A model generated the notes under the pieces. The model saw nothing but the letters and a program-made list of their open reading frames with translations, made no database searches and was not told where the DNA came from. 10,598 nt of DNA from Candidatus Helarchaeota archaeon. GTDB lineage: Archaea > Asgardarchaeota > Lokiarchaeia > Helarchaeales > HEL-GB-A. A program made the translations under genes and the position numbers. The stretch is from NCBI GenBank assembly GCA_013375455.1, contig JABXJT010000123.1, positions 1 through 10,598 of the forward strand. Direction: 5' to 3'. Shown in pieces: positions 1 through 6,502 of this stretch. Numbering within the stretch: position 1 is the stretch's first letter; every line of letters starts with the position of its first letter.

Positions 1-143
1 TCCTTCCGGATCTTCACGGATCAGTGCCTGCCCAATTCATTTGGGGGTGCCTCATCGCGGGGGCACTCTTCACCACCGCTGGGAGCACCCTCTTCCTCAT
101 CGGATTGGTCAAGTACCGAAATCGATTCAAAATGAAGATGTAG
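1..143 (+). CDS. C-terminal end of a membrane protein (5' end outside window)
   Basis: The frame starting at base 3 is open from the window edge to a TAG at 141-143. It gives 46 residues: a short polar stretch, then one hydrophobic helix (from about FIWGCLIAGALF to STLFLIGLV), then a basic tail (KYRNRFKMKM) and the stop. A helix with a positive tail at the very end suggests a C-terminal membrane anchor with its end in the cytoplasm. The two other forward frames give histidine-, proline- and serine-rich strings without protein character. The family cannot be named from this piece. Composition is GC-rich like the TFB gene that follows 43 bp later, so both probably belong to the host backbone. 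Confidence 0.55.
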   Translation, partial: LPDLHGSVPAQFIWGCLIAGALFTTAGSTLFLIGLVKYRNRFKMKM

Positions 144-153
144 ATCTCGCTAT

Positions 154-161
154 TTTAAATA
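154..161 (+). promoter_or_regulatory. TATA-like box of the TFB gene
   Basis: TTTAAATA sits in a short AT-rich patch (about 151-166) within otherwise GC-rich DNA. Its centre is close to 30 bp before the TTG at 187. Archaeal transcription starts about 25 bp downstream of the box, so the transcript would begin at or just before the start codon, making it leaderless or nearly so. No Shine-Dalgarno motif is visible. Confidence 0.45.
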
Positions 162-186
162 AGTTTAGTACCCCTGAAAAACGTGG

Positions 187-1134
187 TTGGGCATCTTGGA
201 TGGAAATCAGCACGAACCGGGCGTCCCTGCGGGAAGTGAGGAGGCCTGTAGTGAATGTGGATCAAGGGAGCTGCGCACGGATCACGCCCGCGGGGAAATC
301 ATCTGTTCAAACTGTGGAATGGTCCTTTCGTCTCGAAGCATAGACCGCGGACCGGAATGGCGGGTCTATACGAGCGAAGACCAAGGTAAGCGGAGCCGCG
401 TGGGTGGTCCCGCTACTTTTGCCGTGCCTGACAAGAGGCTATCCACCACAATTACGCGGCAAAATAAAGATGCGTATGGCAAGCAACTCACCCCGAAACG
501 GAGGGCGCAAATGTACCGCCTGAGAAAATGGCAATCCCACTCGCGCGTGCACTCTTCTCTCGACCGGAATTTAGCAATTGCAATGGCAGAACTCGATAGG
601 TTGATCTCCCAACTAGACATCCCGACATTTGTCAAGGAAACGGCAGCAATCCTGTATAGGCACGCCGTAGCGAAAAAGTTGGTTCGGGGGCGCTCCATCG
701 ATGCAATGGTCGCTGCTTCGATCTATGCTGCCTGCCGGAAGCGGAAAATTCCGCGCAAGCTCGCAGAAGTCGCCCGGCATTCTCGGATAAATCGCAAGGA
801 GTTGGGGCGGTGTTATCGGTTAATGCTGAGGCGATTGCACGTCACCATTCCCGTGGTGTCGCCAGTGGATTTCATCCCGCGCTTCGGCACCGCCTTGAAT
901 CTTCCCGCAAGGGTCCAGCAGAAGGCGGCGAACATCATACGAGAGGCCCGCGAGAAGGACCTCACGGTCGGGAAAGCCCCAGCAGGCGTGGCAGCTGCGG
1001 CCCTCTACATCGCGGGCTTGCTAGAGGGGAAACCCCGCACCCAGCGTCAAATCGCGAACGCCGCGGAGGTCACGGAAGTCACGGTTCGGAATCGGTACAA
1101 GGATTTAGTCAAAAAATTGAACATTCGCATATGA
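187..1134 (+). CDS. tfb: Transcription initiation factor IIB (TFB)
   Basis: TFB bridges TBP on the TATA box to RNA polymerase and sets the start site; this is established for the family. The 315-residue product has all the expected parts: a zinc ribbon with C21xxC24 and C40xxC43, a B-finger/linker region (about 50-110, with GPEWRVYT after the ribbon) and two cyclin-fold repeats (about 125-210 and 220-312). The second repeat ends in a helix-turn-helix (TQRQIANAAEVTEVTVRNRY) that would contact the BRE. Length is normal. An in-frame TGA at 175-177 leaves only TTG starts, at 187 or 196. Codon use is GC-rich, unlike the AT-rich genes downstream. Archaea often carry several TFBs; whether this is the main or an accessory copy cannot be told here. 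Confidence 0.95.
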   Translation: MGILDGNQHEPGVPAGSEEACSECGSRELRTDHARGEIICSNCGMVLSSRSIDRGPEWRVYTSEDQGKRSRVGGPATFAVPDKRLSTTITRQNKDAYGKQLTPKRRAQMYRLRKWQSHSRVHSSLDRNLAIAMAELDRLISQLDIPTFVKETAAILYRHAVAKKLVRGRSIDAMVAASIYAACRKRKIPRKLAEVARHSRINRKELGRCYRLMLRRLHVTIPVVSPVDFIPRFGTALNLPARVQQKAANIIREAREKDLTVGKAPAGVAAAALYIAGLLEGKPRTQRQIANAAEVTEVTVRNRYKDLVKKLNIRI

Positions 1135-1209
1135 AGCAAGTAAAGAAAACACGAATGGGGAATAAAAATATGAGTGAGGCATTGCATTATTAAATCATGG
1201 TTGAGAAGA

Positions 1210-1989
1210 ATGGCGAGTAAAAAAGGTGGAATTACGGATATTCCATCTCTTTTGGAATATCTAAGGAAGGATGAACTCAAGCGAATCTGTAAAGGAAATT
1301 ATGAAACGATACGAGCTCAGACAGGAAAGACAAAAATCAAATCATTAAAAATCCGAGAAATGAGGGAACTAATTACCGAATCGGGTTTAAATGAGGAGGA
1401 GATTGTTGGAAACCTTACCGCACGGGCTATTGACTGGATTTGTAAGGCGATGGGGATAACACGGATAAAATATTTTGGGCGGTTTGAGAGAGAAAGAAAA
1501 ATAAAGGAGATAATAACCCGATTAAAATCTGCACCTAAACCAAAAATCCTTGCTGAAGAGAAAGTGAAGTCTCTTCCTAAAATCAAAATTTTCATTAGTT
1601 ACGACACCGAAGATTACGATGCTTTTATGCTTGAGCAATTAGTCGAAGAGCTTGAAAAGAACTCGACAATCGAGAAGGTTTATTACTGGCAACGCGATGC
1701 GAAACTCGGGGAGGCATTCGATGATTATATGACTGATAGGATCGAGGAGTCTAACTTTTTCTTGGTGTTCTGTTCCGAAAAAAGCCAGAAATCTTCGCCA
1801 GTGCAGCAAGAAATAGGCATGGCGAAAGTAGCTATGAGTAGAGGGAAATTGCAGGTTATCCCCATTTTTATCGAGCGAGCGAATCTATTCCCAGACTTTC
1901 AACGTATTCGCGGAATTCAATTTAATCGTGCGAAGTTTAAAGAGTTTATCAGAGAACTCCTTGCGCGATTAACCCGGGAATGGGGCTAA
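1210..1989 (+). CDS. TIR-domain protein with N-terminal helical repeat
   Basis: The product has 259 residues from the ATG at 1210; a GTG at 1174 would add 12 residues that look non-coding. Residues about 124-225 form a TIR domain: strand KIKIFISYD (about 124-132), the loop RDAKLGEAFDDYM (162-174), strand NFFLVFCSE (182-190), then SSPVQQEIGMA, with E201 in the position of the catalytic glutamate of NAD-cleaving TIRs, and strand LQVIPIFIE. The first 110 residues are helical and basic and seem to hold two copies of one unit: about 17-56 and 69-105, each with ICK followed by a basic IK stretch and a closing helix. The unit resembles SAP-like nucleic-acid-binding helices. Bacterial TIR proteins of this layout often act in anti-phage NAD depletion. 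Here the trigger is unknown and no partner gene adjoins it on the same strand. Confidence 0.75.
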   Translation: MASKKGGITDIPSLLEYLRKDELKRICKGNYETIRAQTGKTKIKSLKIREMRELITESGLNEEEIVGNLTARAIDWICKAMGITRIKYFGRFERERKIKEIITRLKSAPKPKILAEEKVKSLPKIKIFISYDTEDYDAFMLEQLVEELEKNSTIEKVYYWQRDAKLGEAFDDYMTDRIEESNFFLVFCSEKSQKSSPVQQEIGMAKVAMSRGKLQVIPIFIERANLFPDFQRIRGIQFNRAKFKEFIRELLARLTREWG

Positions 1990-2203
1990 GGATTTTACCT
2001 AAGCTCCTTTCTAATGGGCGCAGGGTCTCGCGTTCTTCAGGGGACAACACTCGCAGTAAGATACTGACCGCGTAATTCCCCTCGGATTCATCCACCTCTG
2101 CTAGATACTGGTCCGAATCGTCAGACCCGATTATGGTTAGCTTCCCTGCTCGAATTAGATAGCCCAATTTCTGTAAGAACGGTACGATTTCGCTTCGTTT
2201 CAT
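1949..2203 (-). CDS. Small unknown protein, tail-to-tail overlap with the TIR gene
   Basis: This 84-residue protein is not recognised. It starts MKRSEIVPFLQKLGY, has an acidic middle (SDDSDQYLAEVDESEG), then a strand-like stretch (AVSILLRVL) and a charged helix (PEERETLRPLERSLGK). The start is an ATG preceded by GAGGCGATTGT on the minus strand, with a TTTTTAAG TATA-like box about 20 bp upstream, so it appears to have its own promoter. Its last 41 bp run antisense to the 3' end of the TIR gene. Codon use is more even in GC than in the TIR gene. The balanced composition and the promoter argue that it is real, but the overlap leaves doubt about whether the last 14 codons are original. Confidence 0.5.
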   Translation of the reverse strand: MKRSEIVPFLQKLGYLIRAGKLTIIGSDDSDQYLAEVDESEGNYAVSILLRVLSPEERETLRPLERSLGKILSPIPGLIAQGVL

Positions 2204-2230
2204 ACAATCGCCTCTGGGTACTTAAAAATC

Positions 2231-2575
2231 TTATGCATTGGTGGGTACTGTCCCCCCATCATCATCCATCATCATCATCATCAACAAATCAGGTCGGACT
2301 CCCTCAATTTCACAATATTCTACATTTTCATCAGGTATCCTTAACCTCTCTTGAAGTAAAAATTTCATTGCTAAGTGCGCGTCAGTCTCAGGTTCCGAGT
2401 AAACATCACAATTACTGCATCTTTTGTGGGCAAAATGAGGGATCCTCCGTAAGCCCTTTCTTAAAATCAACTCAGGGTTGATACAGGATTTATTTCGACA
2501 TCTGTATCCGTTCTTCAACCGAGGACGATCCCTGTCAGCCTTCACTAACTTATTTTGGTACAGTGCAAAAATCAC
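2231..2575 (-). pseudogene. CoiA-like nuclease, C-terminus replaced by an (ATG)n repeat
   Basis: The first 97 or so residues match the start of CoiA-like competence/nuclease proteins: an N-terminal strand (MIFALYQNKLVKA), a zinc-binding module with C26xxxxC31 and later C53xxC56, the family signature PHFAHK, then SEPETDAHLAMKF (the E..H..K helix) and finally EGVRPDLL, where the R.D pair is the first catalytic site of the restriction-endonuclease-like fold. After that the frame runs straight into five ATG and three GAT codons and stops after a few more residues. The expected ExK/ExQ half of the active site and the C-terminal domain are missing, so the protein is probably inactive. The start is GTG at 2575. 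An N-terminal fragment broken at a microsatellite is the best reading. Confidence 0.65.
2252..2285. repeat. CAT/ATG trinucleotide repeat at the break of the CoiA-like gene
   Basis: A run of CAT triplets with two single-base interruptions (CCCCCATCATCATCCATCATCATCATCATCAA). Read on the minus strand it encodes MMMMM then DDD in the nuclease frame. Similar shorter tracts lie at 2612-2627 and about 9277-9297, the latter at the truncated start of the ATPase gene. Confidence 0.8.
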
Positions 2576-2761
2576 GATGTAACCCCGTCAAAGTCTTCCG
2601 ATGTCAAATTAGATCATCATTCATCATTTATAAGATGGATATTATCCCAGTATTTCCTCTCAAGGATAAAAATTACATTTTTTTGCCTTTATCACTTCGA
2701 ATGACATTTCATTTTACATCTATTTAAAGATAAAGTGAATGCCTTGCTGTTAGCTCACGCG
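2576..2761. other. AT-rich intergenic stretch between the CoiA-like fragment and the 90-residue gene
   Basis: No convincing gene is seen on either strand. It contains a short CAT-rich tract (ATCATCATTCATCAT at about 2612-2627), a T7 run, and, covering the stop codon of the downstream minus-strand gene, a 6-bp inverted repeat GTTAGC/GCTAAC (2749-2766) with a 6-base loop. CTTATAAA on the minus strand at about 2626-2634 could be the TATA box of the CoiA-like gene. Confidence 0.4.
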
Positions 2762-3034
2762 CTAACTCGTATGGCAGTTTTCTTTGAGGTTTGCTAAGTC
2801 CTCCAGGTCGAGCTCCACAAGTTCGGCGAGCATCTCCGCGGCTGCTTCCACGTCCTCACCTGCAAGTACTGCCACGTCTGACAGGACCTGCCGCCGCCGC
2901 TCCTCCGGCAGGGGGAGCTCATCCACGAGTGCCACGAGACGCGGATCGACCACGGTGACGGGATCGGGGTATTCCTTGACCAGCCTTTTTTTCAAACGGG
3001 CTATTTTCCTGCGGCCCAACTGCACGACCTCCAC
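2762..3034 (-). CDS. Small charged unknown protein, GC-rich, leaderless GTG start
   Basis: The product has 90 residues and is not recognised. It has a basic N-terminus (LGRRKIARLKKRLVKEYP) followed by a segment rich in Asp, Glu, Leu and Ala (ELPLPEERRRQVL, GEDVEAAAEMLAELVEL), predicted to be all-helical and ending in NLKENCHTS. The start is a GTG at 3034 with a CTTATAAG box centred about 25 bp upstream, an ideal spacing for a leaderless archaeal transcript. The gene is strongly GC-rich with G/C third positions, in contrast to the AT-rich DNA on both sides, so it may be a surviving piece of host sequence. The opposite strand is also open (a serine/threonine-rich frame), but that reads as a shadow of the alanine/glutamate codons here. 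Confidence 0.6.
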   Translation of the reverse strand: MEVVQLGRRKIARLKKRLVKEYPDPVTVVDPRLVALVDELPLPEERRRQVLSDVAVLAGEDVEAAAEMLAELVELDLEDLANLKENCHTS

Positions 3035-3054
3035 CGATCCCTTGGGCGCGGGGG

Positions 3055-3062
3055 CTTATAAG
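3055..3062 (-). promoter_or_regulatory. TATA box for the 90-residue gene
   Basis: The palindrome CTTATAAG is centred at about 3058, 24-25 bp in front of the GTG at 3034 on the minus strand, inside otherwise GC-rich DNA. The spacing predicts transcription starting at the start codon itself. Because the box is palindromic it could also serve the plus strand, but no gene follows there at the right distance. Confidence 0.55.
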
Positions 3063-3089
3063 TGCCCTTGGGGCAGTTTTCGGTATTGA

Positions 3090-3452
3090 TGTTTCAACCG
3101 AAACTATGGCATAATAATTATTTTTCATTACATATTTGTTCATATAAAGGACTTCGATTCCTTAATTAAAAACTATAATTCAGAGATTGTTTGTTTTTTT
3201 CCCTATACTCACATTAAACTTTCTGATTTTATAAAAATACCAGATATCGAGTTAACACAACAAGTTTCAAATTATGAAAATAAGAATCAGTTAGTCAATT
3301 TTATAAGAATTTGTATAAAAACTAAAGATAGCTTTAGAATTTTCAATCAATTAAAAATTACTCCTTATGCTGGAGAAGTAGATATTAGTTTAGAACATAC
3401 TCTTTATCAGGGAGATTATATCTATTTTGGAAAAATGAATGATCACGGCTAA
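3090..3452 (+). pseudogene. Start-less gene remnant of unknown family
   Basis: This frame is open for 120 codons between a TGA at 3087-3089 and a TAA at 3450-3452, but it holds no ATG, GTG or TTG except one ATG seven codons from its end. From about 3147 it reads like protein: KDFDSLIKNYNSEIVCFF, then SDFIKIPDIELTQQVSNYEN, KNQLVNFIRICIKTKDSF and EVDISLEHTLYQGDYIYFGK. Charged and hydrophobic residues alternate as in strands and helices, and codon use matches the AT-rich genes nearby. The family is not recognised. The likely explanation is the 3' part of a gene whose beginning was lost when the GC-rich segment to its left was joined here; an unusual start codon is less likely. Confidence 0.4.
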
Positions 3453-3674
3453 GAACTGAGGTCAAGCAATTTTTCGTTATGCAGAATGACTTCTTCATCA
3501 ATCACTGCAAATCGAATTATATTTTTATGTAATTATATTTTCATGAAATCTCAAAAATAGACAGAAAAGCTAAAAATATCACGGTTTCACGACAAAGTTA
3601 CTTCTCTGAAAATCTTTTTTTCAAATATTGTTTTATAAGGTCTCAATTTAACTTTAAATAACGAAAAAAAGTAT
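3453..3674. other. AT-rich gap, no gene seen
   Basis: Both strands are dense in stops. The stretch has several T-rich runs, which could end transcription of the toxin gene arriving on the minus strand, but no clear hairpin or promoter stands out. Confidence 0.4.
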
Positions 3675-4004
3675 TTACTTGTCTTTAATCCGATCTAATC
3701 TTTTATGGGTTAGAATTGTATGTAGATAAACTTTATTTTTTATATCTTCAGGACAAGATTGGCAATAGATCGTATATTCGTCACGATAATCATCGCATTC
3801 CTCGCAAATGCTAAAGAGGAGGCGCAGATCTCGGGTAATACGTTCATAGCGAATTCCTTTAAAACTACTTGCTTTCATAAGAGTACCTTGATGCCATGGA
3901 TCTTCTTTCAAAGATTGAACAATTGTGTTAATCTTCTCTGCATATTTTAAATAATTATGACGTTCTTTCTCGAATTTACGGTTCATATAAATTTCATAGA
4001 CCAA
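3675..4004 (-). CDS. RelE/ParE-superfamily toxin with a four-cysteine insertion
   Basis: The 109-residue product follows the RelE/ParE fold: first strand VYEIYMNRKFEKE, helices YLKYAEKINTIVQSLKEDP, then KGIRYERITRDLRLLFSI, which matches the family's YR-I-x-DLRL-F core with R55 and R61 as candidate functional arginines, and a closing VYLHTILTHKRLDRIK. RelE toxins cut mRNA, ParE toxins poison gyrase; which applies here is not clear. Between the last two strands is an insertion CEEC (67-70) to CQSC (81-84), a possible zinc-binding knuckle not usual in the family. The TTG start at 4004 keeps the first strand intact and has GGTG just upstream; an ATG at 3986 would cut it. The gene lies 12 bp after the Panacea gene and is clearly the second gene of that operon. 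Confidence 0.75.
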   Translation of the reverse strand: MVYEIYMNRKFEKERHNYLKYAEKINTIVQSLKEDPWHQGTLMKASSFKGIRYERITRDLRLLFSICEECDDYRDEYTIYCQSCPEDIKNKVYLHTILTHKRLDRIKDK

Positions 4005-4016
4005 AACACCACAGCA

Positions 4017-4667
4017 TTAATTAGAATACTTTGTCGCTGGAAATTTCCGATTTATTGCGATAGCATTTTTAATTTGGGAATAGTTGCTTTTATCTAATAA
4101 GAGGTAAAATGTTTCAATCCATTCTTCAGCTATTTCAAATTTTTTCTTATTTCCCGGATCTTTCTTTGGATTAAGAAGGGTTTGATAGAGGGGAATATCC
4201 CGAATTTTAACATTGTTAGTCTCTAGATTGTAGCAATAAGCCTCTAATTGACGTCCCGAAAATTTACTAAACTTACGTAATGTAGAATCAATCTTCTGGA
4301 TTATTGATTTGTTAATCTTGAATAACTCATCAAACTCATTTAAAAGCATGGTTCCATAAGAAGTAATGAAGGAATTATTATAGATAAAAATTGAGAAATC
4401 TAAAGTAATCGAGTCAATTATTTTATATTGGTGTAAGAAATCTTGGATCCCTGGGATTTCAAATGCATAGGGACCATATTTATAGCGGATGAAGTGGAAG
4501 TCGAAACCAAGAAGGTTGTCCTTCTCCATTTCCAATTCCGACAGAAATAAAAGTTTTACTATTTTCTTTTGAGAAAACTTTTGTCGGTCTTTCATCAAAT
4601 ATAAAAAAAGAATATTATCAATTACGGAGTTCTTTTGCTCCATTCTTGCGTGCTCCCTAATGGTCAT
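4017..4667 (-). CDS. Panacea-domain (SocA/GepA-like, DUF4065) antitoxin
   Basis: The product has 216 residues. The stretch KKIVKLLFLSELEMEKDN followed by LGFDFHFIRYKYGPYAFEI is the Panacea signature: a KLLFL helix, the G, and the conserved YGP turn (residues about 34-71). Panacea proteins are antitoxins that pair with many unrelated toxins, usually encoded first in a two-gene operon, as here with the RelE-like gene 12 bp downstream. The rest is helical and aromatic, ending in a basic tail. Start: ATG at 4667, with a TATA-like AATAAAATA about 20-25 bp upstream (leaderless), or ATG at 4643, which has GGGAG at Shine-Dalgarno distance and loses only eight residues. Antitoxins often repress their own operon; a near-palindrome lies upstream. 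Confidence 0.75.
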   Translation of the reverse strand: MTIREHARMEQKNSVIDNILFLYLMKDRQKFSQKKIVKLLFLSELEMEKDNLLGFDFHFIRYKYGPYAFEIPGIQDFLHQYKIIDSITLDFSIFIYNNSFITSYGTMLLNEFDELFKINKSIIQKIDSTLRKFSKFSGRQLEAYCYNLETNNVKIRDIPLYQTLLNPKKDPGNKKKFEIAEEWIETFYLLLDKSNYSQIKNAIAINRKFPATKYSN

Positions 4668-4701
4668 ATAATTATTAATCCAAATATTTTATTAATCTTT
4701 G

Positions 4702-4715
4702 GGAATTTAAGTTCC
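4702..4715. promoter_or_regulatory. Near-palindrome upstream of the toxin-antitoxin operon
   Basis: GGAATTTAAGTTCC reads the same on both strands except for one symmetric pair. It lies about 35-48 bp before the ATG at 4667 and next to the likely TATA box (about 4684-4692), a place where a repressor could interfere with TBP/TFB binding. That it is an operator is inference from position and symmetry only. Confidence 0.3.
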
Positions 4716-4879
4716 ACAACTCTTTAAGCGCATATGAGTGTGAGTAATATTAAAGAAATTTTTTATTAATAAAAGTAAGAATTTGAATAAGAGAAGCCCT
4801 AAAATTTTAACTTTGATATCCCTTTCTTAACACCAAATTAGTATCTCAATAATATAATCTTACTTCTATTTATAATAAA

Positions 4880-5026
4880 TTAGATGGTCATCCCTTCAGG
4901 TGGTAAACGTTTTTGCTGCTTTTTAGATTGTTCTTGTGCCTTCAGGAATTGCTCGCCTAACTGAGCAAATATATTTTTCTTCTGGGCGTCTATTGTGAGT
5001 TTTTTAAGGTAAAGCGCGATTGGCAC
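4880..5026 (-). pseudogene. Short coding remnant (C-terminal tail) on the minus strand
   Basis: A 48-residue open frame runs from a GTG in the right arm of the hairpin to a TAA at 4882-4880. It reads VPIALYLKKLTIDAQKKNIF, AQLGEQFLKAQEQSKKQ, then QKRLPPEGMTI: a well-formed amphipathic helix with a basic tail, not a random frame. An in-frame stop just upstream, within the hairpin, means nothing longer remains. It is either a very small gene or the C-terminal tail of a lost one; the family is unknown. Confidence 0.35.
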
Positions 5027-5039
5027 GCTTTACCTTAAA
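5003..5039. repeat. Perfect 14-bp inverted repeat (hairpin)
   Basis: TTTAAGGTAAAGCG (5003-5016) and its exact complement CGCTTTACCTTAAA (5026-5039) are separated by nine bases. No long T-run follows on either strand, so it does not look like a simple terminator. Remnant coding frames point away from it on both sides. Confidence 0.85.
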
Positions 5040-5361
5040 GTGAATGCAGTTCCTTTCAACAAATTTTCCCTTACGGATAACACCATTAGATTCCGTGCTT
5101 CAGATTTGGCCAACAATCAAGGCATCCAATCCACTGCTATTATCATCCCAATAATGGAAAGAATAATATACAATTGGACATAATAGATATTTAGTAAATA
5201 CAATACCTAAACATAGAAATGGAGAAAATTTCAGGGCATCAAAGCAATTATCCAATGGGCTTTTCATGGAAGTTCATTACAGTACTGAAAGTTGTATTAA
5301 AAATGCGAGACATCTCCTTAAAATATTTGGCTATCAAGGAGATATGTTAGAAGTCCAGTAA
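5040..5361 (+). pseudogene. Frameshifted small gene of unknown family
   Basis: Two overlapping frames look like pieces of one gene. The first runs from GTG 5040 to TAA 5181-5183 (VNAVPFNKFSLTDNTIRF, then RASDLANNQGIQS). The second is open from 5167 to TAA 5359-5361 (IGHNRYLVNTIPKHRNGE, FRASKQLSNGLFMEVHYS, ARHLLKIFGYQGDMLEV). The second part has clear protein character, with NGLFMEVHYS then a helix ending in LLKIFGY, but lacks a start except an internal ATG. Joining them needs one frameshift between 5167 and 5183, where there is no homopolymer. A third frame (ATG 5219 to TAG 5350) is also open and cannot be excluded. The hairpin at 5003-5039 directly precedes the GTG. The family is not recognised. 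Confidence 0.35.
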
Positions 5362-5434
5362 TATAAAAATTAATAAACACAGAATTTATCTCATTATTTT
5401 ATTAATGATATTTCTTTTTAGTAGATGAGTAATT

Positions 5435-6349
5435 ATGTCAAGAGAAAAGGAAAATAGTGCAATAGAAGCCGTACGAGCATTTGCAATCGCACTTACAAAA
5501 GCAACCTATAGCTTGGATCGCGCTCGGTTAATTCAGATCGCTGAACAAAGCGGCATCGACCCAAACGGTGAGGAAGGATATGTATCTTTTGAGGACTTTT
5601 TGCAACGGCTATATAAAGATGATAGGGAAAAGTTTCACGTCTATATTAAAAATGTACTTCGATATATCACGAAAAAGCGATATCTAACTAGTGAATGGAC
5701 GATTATTCAAAAGAATAAAATCATAAGTCAAAGTCTCGATGTTTTTGGTCAAAAATTAAACGATATCTTCGTTGAAGGTGATGTGGGGGAATGTCCGAGG
5801 AGGGTTGTGATTGACGAACTCCTCTCTAAAGTAAAAGGTGGACAATTAATTAGGGGATTGGAGAGGTTTCCTCAGTTATTAGGCATTGCAGGTCCGATTA
5901 AACATTCTGATTGGTTTGAGATCTCTATTCTTGACCTACTGGGCATAATAGGGTTCATTACTTTGTATTTTGGGGGAAAAATACATGCAAAAGGGGTCGA
6001 TATAATGGCATTCCATCCGACCAAGCCCCTAATATTTGCCATCTCTGTGACGACTGGTAATGATGTTGGAAAAAAAGTTCGAACCCTCCTTCCTCAGTTC
6101 AATAATCTAAAAAGTAATTTATCGGATAAGGTGTTAGAATATGAAACCATCCCCGTGATTGTCACACCCGTATCAGCAGAAAACATTCGAGACTCTGATT
6201 TCCAAGATGTAAAATCACATAAAATCGTATTATTGTCATTTGACGATATTGAGAATGTATATCATACGGTGATGGAAGTGGGAAATGGTGATTTAGTAGA
6301 TATAATTACGGATTTTATTAGAGATAAAATACCTGATTGGATGGATTGA
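5435..6349 (+). CDS. Predicted restriction-endonuclease-like (PD-(D/E)XK-type) protein
   Basis: The 304-residue product has a helical N-terminal half (1-140, with Lys-rich helices and WTIIQKNKIISQSLDVF) and a C-terminal half shaped like a nuclease core: FEISILDLLGIIGF, the strand pair around GVDIMAFHP (D189), IFAISVTTGND (202-210), then KKVRTLLPQFNNL and further strands IPVIVTP and KIVLLSFDDIENV. In PD-(D/E)XK nucleases the order is a helix with Glu, a strand with Asp, then a strand with ExK; some families carry a variant xCTTG there. Here that position is SVTTG, so the usual Glu-Lys pair is missing and K213/K214 might substitute. The start is the ATG at 5435 with GATGAG upstream and TTTTATTAATG about 30 bp away. 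It stands alone between two AT-rich gaps. Catalysis is not shown. Confidence 0.5.
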   Translation: MSREKENSAIEAVRAFAIALTKATYSLDRARLIQIAEQSGIDPNGEEGYVSFEDFLQRLYKDDREKFHVYIKNVLRYITKKRYLTSEWTIIQKNKIISQSLDVFGQKLNDIFVEGDVGECPRRVVIDELLSKVKGGQLIRGLERFPQLLGIAGPIKHSDWFEISILDLLGIIGFITLYFGGKIHAKGVDIMAFHPTKPLIFAISVTTGNDVGKKVRTLLPQFNNLKSNLSDKVLEYETIPVIVTPVSAENIRDSDFQDVKSHKIVLLSFDDIENVYHTVMEVGNGDLVDIITDFIRDKIPDWMD

Positions 6350-6502
6350 AATAAACACCTGAACTCTTTATCATTTAGAAAATAGAGTCACTTCCATGTT
6401 ACTCTGGTTTAGAAGTTTCTTGGATTCAATTCAATTTATCGAATTTACATTTTAAAATAAATTTAATTTGACTCGGATGAGGTCAAGCTTGTATTAATAA
6501 AA
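6350..6502. promoter_or_regulatory. Probable promoter region of the membrane protein gene
   Basis: This AT-rich gap has a TATA-like stretch ATTTTAAAATAAATTTA at about 6449-6465. Transcription would start near 6485-6490, leaving a leader of about 15-18 bases before the ATG at 6503. No gene is seen in the gap. Confidence 0.35.

Noticed and set aside
41..343. Forward frame overlapping the start of the TFB gene
   Set aside because: It covers the membrane-protein tail and the TFB zinc ribbon in another frame, and its translation is rich in His, Arg and Pro without protein character.
810..1193. Long forward frame inside the TFB gene
   Set aside because: It is a shadow of GC-rich TFB codons; the translation is a His/Arg/Gly/Ser string.
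2252..2285. Repeat tract as part of a CRISPR array or diversity-generating element
   Set aside because: It is a simple trinucleotide repeat with no spacers, template repeat or reverse transcriptase.
2784..3089. Plus-strand frame opposite the 90-residue gene
   Set aside because: The Ser/Thr-rich translation is what the reverse of Ala/Glu/Leu codons gives, and it lacks a promoter or ribosome-binding site, while the minus-strand gene has an ideal TATA spacing.
5219..5350. 43-residue frame starting at ATG 5219
   Set aside because: It overlaps the better-looking frame 5167-5361; its translation is plausible but short and without a ribosome-binding site.
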